Notes under the pieces: model-generated
What the model was told of the DNA's origin: nothing
The model's input: the letters and a program-made list of their open reading frames with translations, nothing else
Databases searched by the model: none
Position numbers and translations under genes: made by a program
In this document: positions 28,465 through 35,467 of the stretch, piece after piece
Position numbering within the stretch: the stretch's first letter is position 1
Layout: every line of letters begins with the position of its first letter
NCBI GenBank assembly: GCA_004347685.1
Contig: SLTJ01000020.1
Span: 1-43,979 of the forward strand
Direction of reading: 5' to 3'
DNA: 43,979 bases
Source: Clostridia bacterium
GTDB taxonomy: Bacteria; Bacillota; DSM-521; Neomoorellales; SLTJ01

Positions 28465-29322
28465 TTAACCCGCCCTGCCGGCACAGCCGAAAACCCGCAT
28501 TTTACGTCTGACGACTTCTTCCATGGCTTCCCGGGCCGGGCCGAGGATTTTCCGTGGGTCGGTCTGGGTCGCCTGCGCTGCCAGGGTCTCCCGCAAACTA
28601 CCGCTGAAGGCCTCACGGACATCGGTATCAATATTGATCTTGCGGATGCCGAGGGAAACCGCCTGGCGGATGGCGTCATCAGGAACGCCTGAGGAGCCGT
28701 GGAGGACGAGGGGGACGGGAACCTGGCTGGCAATCTGGGCTAGTCTGGGAAAATCGAGTTTTGGCTCCCCTTTGTAATGCCCGTGCGCCGTGCCGACAGC
28801 CACGGCCAGGGCATCCACGCCGGTGGCCGCGGCAAACTCACTTGCCTGGTCAGGAGCGGTGAAAAGGGCCTGCTGTTCAGCCACGGAAAGTTCGTCCTCC
28901 GTGCCCGGAATCCGCCCCAGCTCAGCCTCTACTGAAACCCCGACCGCGTGGGCCACCTCGACTATCCGCCGGGTGATCGCGATATTCTCCTCCAGCGGCA
29001 ACGCCGACCCGTCAAACATGACCGAGGTAAAACCCGCCCTGATACATTGCATGGCCTGGGCAAAACTGGTGCCGTGGTCCAGGTGCAGGGCCACAGGGAC
29101 CCCGCTTTTTTCCGCGGCCACCCGCACCAGGGCCGCAATGTACTCCAGGCCGGCGTATTTTATCGCCCCCTGGCTGGCCTGGATAATCACCGGGGAGGCT
29201 TCTTTTTCGGCGGCCCCGATAATGGCCTGGACTATCTCCATATTATTACAATTAAAGGCCCCTACCGCGTAGCGACCGGCTGTGGCGGCATCCAGGAGGC
29301 TTCTGAGACTGACCATGGACAT
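28465..29322 (-). CDS. fba: Class II fructose-bisphosphate aldolase
   Basis: This zinc-dependent glycolytic/gluconeogenic aldolase has 285 residues. Signatures are YAVGAFNCNNMEIVQAII, the HLDHGTSFAQA block (His80, Asp82, His83), EAELGRIPGTED, VAVGTAHGHYKG with a zinc His, and LVLHGSSGVPDDAIRQAV. KINIDTDVR closes the phosphate site. It is upstream of fsa, as in Bacillus (spo0F-fba-tal). The 184-nt fba-fsa gap holds nothing recognised apart from a small hairpin near the fsa start. Confidence 0.97.
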   Translation of the reverse strand: MSMVSLRSLLDAATAGRYAVGAFNCNNMEIVQAIIGAAEKEASPVIIQASQGAIKYAGLEYIAALVRVAAEKSGVPVALHLDHGTSFAQAMQCIRAGFTSVMFDGSALPLEENIAITRRIVEVAHAVGVSVEAELGRIPGTEDELSVAEQQALFTAPDQASEFAAATGVDALAVAVGTAHGHYKGEPKLDFPRLAQIASQVPVPLVLHGSSGVPDDAIRQAVSLGIRKINIDTDVREAFSGSLRETLAAQATQTDPRKILGPAREAMEEVVRRKMRVFGCAGRAG

Positions 29323-29410
29323 TATTCTTCACCCCGGCATTAGCATAACCGAAAATACGCAGGAAAACCCCCGGCCCGGGTGACCCGCACCAAGGAGGCC
29401 CGAACGCCTG

Positions 29411-30079
29411 CTATTTTTTCGAGCGCCGCCCGTCACGGGGACCGGCCTGCCTCCTCTCCATGTGCACTCCCCTGGAAGTCAGGCGCATCCCCCACACCTG
29501 CTCTACCCGGAGCAGGTCATCATTGTCTTTGGCGGCCACAACCCCGCCGGCACCGCACTCAGCGCACCGCAACTGAATGTATCCGGGGAAAATCTCTACC
29601 TCCACGTCACGGTTACCGCACCGGCAGGTCAGGCGGCCGTTGTCGGCCATCTCGTAGAGATATTCCAGAACGGCGCACATGATATCCGCGTTTTCAAAAT
29701 AGGCGCTGAACCCTAGATCCCTGGCCATTTCCGCCAGAGACTTCTCCTGACTCCGCAGCCGCGCCTTTACGCTACTGTAAGGGCCGACCATGCCGATTTC
29801 CAGCCCCATATCCTCACAGACCAGTTCCTTGACCTCGGTAGACCAGATATCACGCCGCCGGCACTCGAAGACATGCCATTCTTCACAAGCCATGCAATGG
29901 GCTCGGGCCAGAAATTGCTTCCTATCCCGCGTTTCCAGGCGGAAAATGGTCGTCCCGCAGGCGCAGATCAGCTCCACCGCCCGCCCCCTGGCAAAGGCAA
30001 ACAGGGAGAGCGATTTCAGTTCCACCCGCCCGCACACCGGGCAGCGCAAGGCAATAACCGCATCTGCAGGAAGCAACAT
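29411..30079 (-). CDS. Multi-zinc-ribbon protein of unknown function
   Basis: I do not recognise the 222-residue protein. It has three cysteine clusters that look like zinc sites: Cys13-x2-Cys16 with Cys39-x-Cys41; His61-Cys62-x2-Cys65 with Cys73; and Cys152-x-Cys154 with Cys172-x2-Cys175. Between the second and third lies a helical segment (about 100-148, RLRSQEKSLAEMARDLGFSAYF in part) that reads like a helix-turn-helix or dimer helix. The basic tail (about 208-222) could bind nucleic acid. The ATG has AAGGAGG 8 nt upstream. It lies just past the spo0F terminator, so it starts a new unit ahead of fba. Confidence 0.7.
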   Translation of the reverse strand: MLLPADAVIALRCPVCGRVELKSLSLFAFARGRAVELICACGTTIFRLETRDRKQFLARAHCMACEEWHVFECRRRDIWSTEVKELVCEDMGLEIGMVGPYSSVKARLRSQEKSLAEMARDLGFSAYFENADIMCAVLEYLYEMADNGRLTCRCGNRDVEVEIFPGYIQLRCAECGAGGVVAAKDNDDLLRVEQVWGMRLTSRGVHMERRQAGPRDGRRSKK

Positions 30080-30136
30080 GGAGAAGCCCTCCTTGGGCCA
30101 TTATTTTCGCCACCCGGCGCCCGAATCCTGCTGGGG

Positions 30137-30167
30137 CAAAAGAAAAGATTCCCGGCCGGGAATCTTT
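30137..30167 (-). terminator. Intrinsic terminator after spo0F
   Basis: A perfect 12-bp palindrome AAAGATTCCCGG/CCGGGAATCTTT (30144-30167) is followed on the minus strand by TTTTCTTTTG. It begins 10 nt past the spo0F stop. No such element is seen between the agr-like genes and spo0F, so this is the probable end of the whole unit. Confidence 0.9.
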
Positions 30168-30177
30168 AAGGGGAATG

Positions 30178-30564
30178 TTAATGAATCATTTCGCTCGGCT
30201 TGCTGCAGGCTGTTCCTACCTGCTCACTGACAATCCGTTTCAAATCATCCACCGCAAAAGGCTTGACGAGGTAATGCTGCACTCCGAGCCTTTTAGCCTG
30301 ATCCACCAGGTCCAGCTCGTCATAAGCTGTCATCATGATGGCCGGGCCGTCATAGCCAAGCCGCCGCATTTCCCGCAGGGCCTGCATCCCGCTCATGCCA
30401 GGCATCTTCAGGTCCATGAGCACTAGCTGCGGCTTCTGGGCCATGACTTTTTCTATGGCCTCGGGTCCACTGGCAGCCAGGATTACCTCGTATTCCTCTT
30501 TTAGTACCTCATAGAGCAACCGCCGTACTCCCACCTGGTCATCAACCGCCATGACCGATGGCAT
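30178..30564 (-). CDS. spo0F: Response regulator Spo0F-like (single receiver domain)
   Basis: In the sporulation phosphorelay, Spo0F takes phosphate from sensor kinases and passes it to Spo0B and then Spo0A. The 128-residue product is one receiver domain with the acidic pair Asp8/Asp9, phospho-acceptor Asp51 in LMDLKMPGMSG, Thr79 in MMTAYDE and Lys101 in YLVKPF. No output domain follows. ATG at 30564 is chosen: AGGGGAAG is 5 nt upstream. It lies 60 nt behind the LytTR regulator with no terminator between. Position near fba-fsa-rho matches Bacillus spo0F. Identity as Spo0F rather than a CheY-like protein rests on both sequence and context. Confidence 0.88.
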   Translation of the reverse strand: MPSVMAVDDQVGVRRLLYEVLKEEYEVILAASGPEAIEKVMAQKPQLVLMDLKMPGMSGMQALREMRRLGYDGPAIMMTAYDELDLVDQAKRLGVQHYLVKPFAVDDLKRIVSEQVGTACSKPSEMIH

Positions 30565-30624
30565 GCTTACTTCCCCTGCCACGAACATCACCTGCCCGCT
30601 TTATTTGATGGGGATTCGCTTCGC

Positions 30625-31359
30625 TCAAAAAACTTCTGGTAAAACTTTGGCCTGGGCCCGGCTCAAAAGAGCATCATTGTTCGTGTAGCGGAATTTTACC
30701 AGGTATGTCCCGTTGGTCCAGGGAATTATCCGCTCAATCATCTGCAAATTGATGACGTAAGACTTGTGGGAGCGGAAGAAGCTCTGGTTGTTCAGCCTCC
30801 TCTCAATCGAAGTTAAGGGTTCATTGGTATAGTACTTGTTGTCCACTGTGTAGATTACCGTCTTTTTCTTGTCCTTCTCCATGCAGACGATCTTCTCTAC
30901 CTCAATGAACACTATCTCGTGCCCGTTCTTGATGCTGAGACGGTTCGGTCGGTTCAAGACCCGGACCAACTCGTTGATCTCCCTGTCCTCTGCCCGCGCC
31001 CGCTGCTTGATACGCAACAGAGTCTTCCGCACCCGGTCTTCGTCAATCGGCTTGACGATGTAGTCGTAGGAGTAGACCTCGAAAGCCTCCAGGGCATACT
31101 CCGGGTAAGCCGTGACAAAGACCAGGTAGACCGAGGGCAGCAGTTCGTTGAGGTGACGCGCCACCTCAATGCCGCCCATATCCGGCATGTCCACGTCCAG
31201 GATCACCACGTCGGGGACGTGGGCCCCGGCCTGGACCAGGGCCTCTTCTCCCGACGCCGCTTCGGCGACCACCTCGATACCTTCCAGCCCCTCCAGGCAA
31301 CTCCTGACCAGGGCTCGGGCTCCCGGGTTGTCGTCAACGATCAAGACCTTCAACACCAT
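30625..31359 (-). CDS. LytTR-type response regulator (AgrA-like)
   Basis: The 244-residue regulator has a receiver domain (1 to about 120) with Asp9/Asp10, phospho-acceptor Asp55 in VVILDVDMPDMGG and Lys in YIVKPIDE. A LytTR DNA-binding domain (about 140-244) follows, with the typical VEKIVCMEKDKKKTVIYT, SFFRSHKSYVINL and TYLVKFRYTNND segments. Regulators of this type answer AgrC-family kinases and usually activate their own agr operon. It follows the AgrD-like gene directly. No clear LytTR repeat site could be picked out by eye upstream of the operon. Confidence 0.95.
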   Translation of the reverse strand: MVLKVLIVDDNPGARALVRSCLEGLEGIEVVAEAASGEEALVQAGAHVPDVVILDVDMPDMGGIEVARHLNELLPSVYLVFVTAYPEYALEAFEVYSYDYIVKPIDEDRVRKTLLRIKQRARAEDREINELVRVLNRPNRLSIKNGHEIVFIEVEKIVCMEKDKKKTVIYTVDNKYYTNEPLTSIERRLNNQSFFRSHKSYVINLQMIERIIPWTNGTYLVKFRYTNNDALLSRAQAKVLPEVF

Positions 31360-31383
31360 TGCCGTTTCCGCCTTCTCACCTGC

Positions 31384-31521
31384 CTACCACCGCCGCAACT
31401 GGGCCGGCAGCTCGGGCTCGTACCAAACACCTGCGCTGGTAGGATTGATGCCACCCACAGCGACCAGGGTCAAAACGACTGCTGCCAGGCTCAAGGCATA
31501 ATACTTAATCTGCGACCACAC
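31384..31521 (-). CDS. AgrD-like cyclic lactone autoinducer pro-peptide
   Basis: A 45-residue frame lies exactly where agrD should be, between agrB and the response regulator gene. It starts at GTG 31519-31521, overlaps the agrB end by 17 nt and has GGAGG 9 nt upstream. It has an amphipathic or hydrophobic leader (QIKYYALSLAAVVLTLVAV). The core region is GGINPTSAGVWYEPELP, and a polar tail AQLRRW follows. AgrD peptides of clostridia show a leader, a core such as TSACxWF and a tail with [QE]PExP. Here the core Cys is Gly, while Ser two residues earlier could close a lactone. The match in length, layout, tail and context is strong; the nucleophile is the odd point. Confidence 0.82.
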   Translation of the reverse strand: MWSQIKYYALSLAAVVLTLVAVGGINPTSAGVWYEPELPAQLRRW

Positions 31522-32155
31522 GCTCTTTCACCTCCTCCTTCTTAAATACTGCTAAGGCCAGCAAGAAGTCGGCGCCGCGAGTAAACTTCTCGCCGGCCGG
31601 GGTAACGCTGAAGGCCTGCCACAGCACCCCGAGCAGGGTGGCCCCCAGCCAGGCCGGGGGCAGGGGCAGGTAGGAAATCAGTACGTACCAGGCCAGGATG
31701 TAAAACTGGCACCAAAAGCGCCGCGCCGGGAGCTTTTCTGGCGGCAGGGGCTTCTGGGGCGTATCTACCGGGGCCCAGCGCCAGGTCATGAAGAATATTC
31801 CCAGGCCGGTCACGGCCATAACCCAGGGCCGGGAGGTTACCAGATCGCCCAGGGGCCCGGCCAAGGCGGCCAGGGAAAGAAAAACAATGGTGCTCAAAAG
31901 CAGGCAGCGGTAGTAGGCGGTACAGTGGCTGCCGCCGGAAAGCAGGCGGAAGCTGAGGAAGCTGACCAAAATGACGATTGCGGTGGCTGTGATCCCGAGA
32001 AGCCAAGCCAGACCTAAAATGACCCCTGCCTCAATCACGATCCCCAGGAGCACCTCCAGGCCGTAGGTCAGCACTGCGGCCTGCTCCTCCTGCCCACTCC
32101 CCCGGGCGACTCTTTCCCCAGCAAGAACGGAAAAGTCATGTACGCTGCGCACCAA
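31505..32155 (-). CDS. AgrB-like accessory gene regulator, peptide-processing protease
   Basis: AgrB is a membrane cysteine endopeptidase that cuts the AgrD pro-peptide and forms the ring. The 216-residue product has several membrane spans and the catalytic block RLLSGGSHCTAYYRC with His77 and Cys84, the same numbers as in Staphylococcus AgrB. It ends in a charged tail KKEEVKERVVAD. It overlaps the AgrD-like gene by 17 nt and lies 4 nt behind the kinase gene. Confidence 0.95.
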   Translation of the reverse strand: MVRSVHDFSVLAGERVARGSGQEEQAAVLTYGLEVLLGIVIEAGVILGLAWLLGITATAIVILVSFLSFRLLSGGSHCTAYYRCLLLSTIVFLSLAALAGPLGDLVTSRPWVMAVTGLGIFFMTWRWAPVDTPQKPLPPEKLPARRFWCQFYILAWYVLISYLPLPPAWLGATLLGVLWQAFSVTPAGEKFTRGADFLLALAVFKKEEVKERVVAD

Positions 32156-32159
32156 CTTT

Positions 32160-33035
32160 CTAGCTCACTCCTGTCTTAGCTCTGGCTTTTTTCGCGGCAA
32201 AGGTCACCGTAAAGGCAGTACACTCCTTCGTTGAGTTCAAACCTACCATGCCGCCGTAGCGGCTGGCCAGGCTCTGGACAGCGTATAGGCCCAGGCCCTG
32301 ATGCTCGCCCTTCTTGGTGGTAAAGCCGCGCGCGAAGATGCGCTGTCGCAGCTCCGGCGGGATGGGCGGGCCGGGGTTACTCACCCGCACCTGGTAGGTG
32401 GAGCCCTCGCAGAGCATCTCCACCTTCACCCCCCGCCGGTCATCTTCCAGGCCGCTTACGGCATCCAGGGCATTGTCCACCAGGTTGCCGACAATGCGGT
32501 TGAAGTCCGCCCCGTCCACCGGGATACGGCCAAAGCCAGGGTCTACCTTGATTTGCAGCTTTGCCCCCCGGGCCGCGGCCAGGCCCTCCTTGGCATGCAA
32601 TAAGGCGCTTATTTCCGGCCGGTTGAGGGAAAGAACCTCTCCCGCCTGCTTTACCTCACCGTAAACCTCCTCGATATACTCCCTGGCCGCCTCCACCTGC
32701 CCGGTCTTGATCAGGCCGTAAACGGCCTGGACGTGGTTGATGAAGTCGTGGCGCTGGGAGCGGACCGCGGCGATCAGGTCGTTGATGTTATCCGTGTACC
32801 GTTTCTGAGCTTTATACTCAACTTCCTCTTTCACCTTGGTAAATATGTAGCGCAGGAACAGGGCCATACACAGGGTATAAAAAACGATAAATAGCCCGCC
32901 CATCGCCTGGAGAAGCTCGGGAGATGCCACCGGAAAAGCCCCTGACTGATAAAAATCAATCATGCTGTTGATTACGGCAAGGACGATAGCCTGTCCCAAA
33001 ATAAGAAAGACGACCACCTGATATGATTTTTTCAA
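32160..33035 (-). CDS. Sensor histidine kinase with Spo0B-type His box (AgrC kinase part)
   Basis: The 291-residue kinase has two N-terminal spans (about 7-25 and 45-65) and a short coiled linker. The phospho-acceptor segment RSQRHDFINHVQAVYGLIK (His96) is the Spo0B/AgrC-like class. The GHKL ATP-binding domain has NLVDNALDAV (N-box), SNPGPPIP and GLGLYAVQSLASRYGG (G-box). It lacks the six- or seven-span peptide-sensing part of usual AgrC proteins, which appears to be encoded by the gene just upstream (17 nt gap). Likely partners are the LytTR regulator and possibly Spo0F, both in the same unit. Confidence 0.92.
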   Translation of the reverse strand: MKKSYQVVVFLILGQAIVLAVINSMIDFYQSGAFPVASPELLQAMGGLFIVFYTLCMALFLRYIFTKVKEEVEYKAQKRYTDNINDLIAAVRSQRHDFINHVQAVYGLIKTGQVEAAREYIEEVYGEVKQAGEVLSLNRPEISALLHAKEGLAAARGAKLQIKVDPGFGRIPVDGADFNRIVGNLVDNALDAVSGLEDDRRGVKVEMLCEGSTYQVRVSNPGPPIPPELRQRIFARGFTTKKGEHQGLGLYAVQSLASRYGGMVGLNSTKECTAFTVTFAAKKARAKTGVS

Positions 33036-33052
33036 GCTTCACCCCACCGCCT

Positions 33053-33550
33053 TTAGAAAGGAGAAGCATCATCTTCGTCTTCGTCCAACTCGTCGGCCCG
33101 AACCAGATACCAGTTGAAGCGATAACACAAGTATGTTATCCCGGCCAATGTGGCCGTTTGAGGGGCAGGAATCAGTACACGTAACCAGGTGTTATGTAAT
33201 GCTTCCGGCAGAGAAAGCCCGGATAGAGATAGCAGTAACGGTGTCATAAAACTCTCCAGCACGAGTAGACCGAACAACCCAACTATAGCTGCCATCGCCC
33301 CACCTCTCCAGCCAACTCCAGCTATCACGGCAGTTACCACCACCAGCACCGGGAGCATGAGCAGCGTGTGAATGCCGAAGGGAATAGGTAAACCTCTTAT
33401 CACGTAAGAGGCTACTGTGAATATGGTAGCCGCCAGCGCCACCCGGTACCACCGGGGCTTGAACCCGACCAGCACCAGCCCCAGACAAATAAAAGCGACG
33501 CTCTCCGGAAACGACTGGAATAATACTGCCTGCCACGGCATCTTGTCCAA
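33053..33550 (-). CDS. Polytopic membrane protein, probable separate sensor module of AgrC
   Basis: The 165-residue protein has about five hydrophobic spans (near residues 15-30, 36-51, 60-82, 85-108 and 125-147) and an acidic tail (ELDEDEDDASPF). It has no kinase part. Its size and span pattern resemble the N-terminal peptide-sensing domain of AgrC-type kinases, and it lies 17 nt upstream of the kinase gene. I infer that receptor and kinase are split. TTG at 33548-33550 with GGAG 9 nt upstream. Alternative: an unrelated membrane protein such as a biosynthesis helper. Confidence 0.65.
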   Translation of the reverse strand: MDKMPWQAVLFQSFPESVAFICLGLVLVGFKPRWYRVALAATIFTVASYVIRGLPIPFGIHTLLMLPVLVVVTAVIAGVGWRGGAMAAIVGLFGLLVLESFMTPLLLSLSGLSLPEALHNTWLRVLIPAPQTATLAGITYLCYRFNWYLVRADELDEDEDDASPF

Positions 33551-33701
33551 CTTTACTCACTCCTTAATTTTTACGAAAAAAACGTGATTCCTGCTGGTCG
33601 GCTGTATCATGCTATAACAAGGGTACGACCTGCAGGAGAGGCGGGTTCTAAACCCGGCCTGGCTAACGAATAATTCTTCACCGTGGCGGTAATTCCTGCT
33701 T

Positions 33702-34385
33702 TTAGAGGGAATGCGCGCCAAAATAATTGACCAGGGGCAGGGCCGCGATGACCATGGTTACCGTTATAATGATAATTATACCGATAATAGCCGCCAAGGG
33801 GAGAAAAAGCACGGCCGTGGCCCGGCCGGTGGTTGTCCCATAGGTCTCCCGGATGGCCACAGCCACCAGGCTCAGGCTCCATGCCAGGCCGGCTACCGTG
33901 GTCAGGGCGGCGAGGCTGCCCAGCCCGGCCAGGCTTCCCAGGATAAAGTTACCGGTAGCGCCGAAGGCCAGGGGCAGGGCCGCGAACCCCAAGCCGGCAA
34001 AAAGGGCCGTTCCTGAGCCACTATGGCCCATAAACCCAGCGAGCAGGTGAAAAACGGCCGTTGCCAGGAACCAGCCCACCGCGGCCGCCAACACTGAGGT
34101 AACGAAGACAGGAAAGCCGAGGGAGGCCGGCAGCCCGCCGGGGACAAGACCAGCCTCGGCCGGCAACCGGGCGGTTAGCTCGGCGGGTAACCGGGCTGAC
34201 GCCAGTAACCCTTGGAAGATATAAACGGCGAAGGCCACCACCAGAGCCTCTTTGACCGGCCGGGCGCGGGCCACGTACCCAAGAGCAGACACGGGCCGGA
34301 ACAACACCGCATAAACAAGTTCAATGAGCGACATGGGCTGGTCGTCGCGAGGCATGTGGCCGCCATTACCTGTTTCCGTCTCCAC
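33702..34385 (-). CDS. Yip1-family membrane protein
   Basis: The 227-residue protein begins with a short polar stretch, then LIELVYAVLFRPVSALGYVA, the Yip1-type amphipathic start. Five hydrophobic spans rich in Gly and Ala follow. Yip1-domain proteins are of unknown function in bacteria and often lie near envelope genes. GTG start at 34383-34385 with AGGGGG 8 nt upstream. The 150 nt between this gene and the agr-like operon hold an imperfect GC hairpin at about 33639-33660 (no T-run). Confidence 0.75.
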   Translation of the reverse strand: METETGNGGHMPRDDQPMSLIELVYAVLFRPVSALGYVARARPVKEALVVAFAVYIFQGLLASARLPAELTARLPAEAGLVPGGLPASLGFPVFVTSVLAAAVGWFLATAVFHLLAGFMGHSGSGTALFAGLGFAALPLAFGATGNFILGSLAGLGSLAALTTVAGLAWSLSLVAVAIRETYGTTTGRATAVLFLPLAAIIGIIIIITVTMVIAALPLVNYFGAHSL

Positions 34386-34489
34386 CAGAAAACCCCCTTT
34401 TCCTCGTCTGTTTAGCTAAAACCCCGGACCAGGCAGAACCGAACCTGCGGCGATTTCCTTTCTTTTGGGCGAAGACGTCAGAACCAAGT

Positions 34490-35425
34490 TTACTGGGCCG
34501 GCTCGATGGCCGGCGCCAACAGCCAATAATCCGGCTGGAAGGCCGGGAGACGGAGGTGATAAGGCGCGGACTGTATCTGTGACAGGATAAAGCTCCAGGG
34601 GCTGGGGCGGGTAAAGGTTTTCACCGCCGGCGGCTCGGGGAGGCCAGCCAGGGAAGCCGCCAGGGAGAGGGCCTCCCGGTAGTCGCCCAGGGTATCCACC
34701 AGGCCCAGTTGCCGGGCCTGGCGCCCGGTATAGACGCGGCCGTCGGCCAGCCGGGCCACTTCTTGCCGTGAGAGACCGCGGCCGGCAGCCACGGCCTCCA
34801 CAAACTGGTCGTAGATGTCGTCCACCATGCCCTGAAAGATGTCCTTCTCCGCGGAGGTCAGAGGGCGGTTTCCCGAACCCATATCCTTGTGGGGCCCACT
34901 TTTGATAACCTGAGAGTCGATTCCTAGCTTGTCGTAAAGCTCCTGCAGGTTCTGTACCTGGATGATAACGCCGATGCTCCCGGTGATGGTGGCCGGGTCG
35001 GCGACGATCTTATCGGCGGCGGAGGCCACCCAGTAGGCCCCTGAGGCGGCCGTATCGCCCATAGAGGCCACCACTGGCTTGCCAGCCTCCCGCAGGCGCT
35101 GCACGGCCCGGGCAATCTCCTGGGAAGCGGCTGCGCTGCCGCCGGGGCTATTGAGGCGCAGCACCACCGCTTTGACATTACCGTCCTCCTCAGCCTGCCG
35201 TAGCTGCTCTACCACGGTGCGGGCTCCAACCACCGCTCCAAGTAGCCCGCCGCTGCTGCTACCGTCACTGATAACTCCTTCGATGGCGACGATCCCCACG
35301 CTACCGCCGGCACCGCCACCGAGCCCCGGACGCCCGCGCCCGGGAAGCCAGAAAGCCAACCCCAGCACTGCCACCAGGACCACCACCAGCCCGGCCACTA
35401 CTACCCGCTGCCGCATACAGGACAA
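34490..35425 (-). CDS. sppA: Signal peptide peptidase SppA
   Basis: SppA is a membrane-anchored serine protease that degrades leftover signal peptides. The 311-residue product has one N-terminal span (about 8-27). The catalytic Ser128 is in DTAASGAYWVASAADKI and the base Lys180 in VIKSGPHKDMGS. Their spacing of 52 residues equals that of Bacillus SppA (Ser147, Lys199). LNSPGGSAAASQEIA is the S49 family block. It lies downstream of the Alr-like gene. Confidence 0.96.
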   Translation of the reverse strand: MSCMRQRVVVAGLVVVLVAVLGLAFWLPGRGRPGLGGGAGGSVGIVAIEGVISDGSSSGGLLGAVVGARTVVEQLRQAEEDGNVKAVVLRLNSPGGSAAASQEIARAVQRLREAGKPVVASMGDTAASGAYWVASAADKIVADPATITGSIGVIIQVQNLQELYDKLGIDSQVIKSGPHKDMGSGNRPLTSAEKDIFQGMVDDIYDQFVEAVAAGRGLSRQEVARLADGRVYTGRQARQLGLVDTLGDYREALSLAASLAGLPEPPAVKTFTRPSPWSFILSQIQSAPYHLRLPAFQPDYWLLAPAIEPAQ

Positions 35426-35467
35426 CCCCCTCCGTAGGAAATTAACATAATTTCTCTCCTCGGCTGG

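Noticed and set aside
33639-33660. GC-rich hairpin between the Yip1 gene and the agr-like operon as a terminator
   Set aside because: It has a bulge and no T-run on either strand, so it cannot be called an intrinsic terminator.
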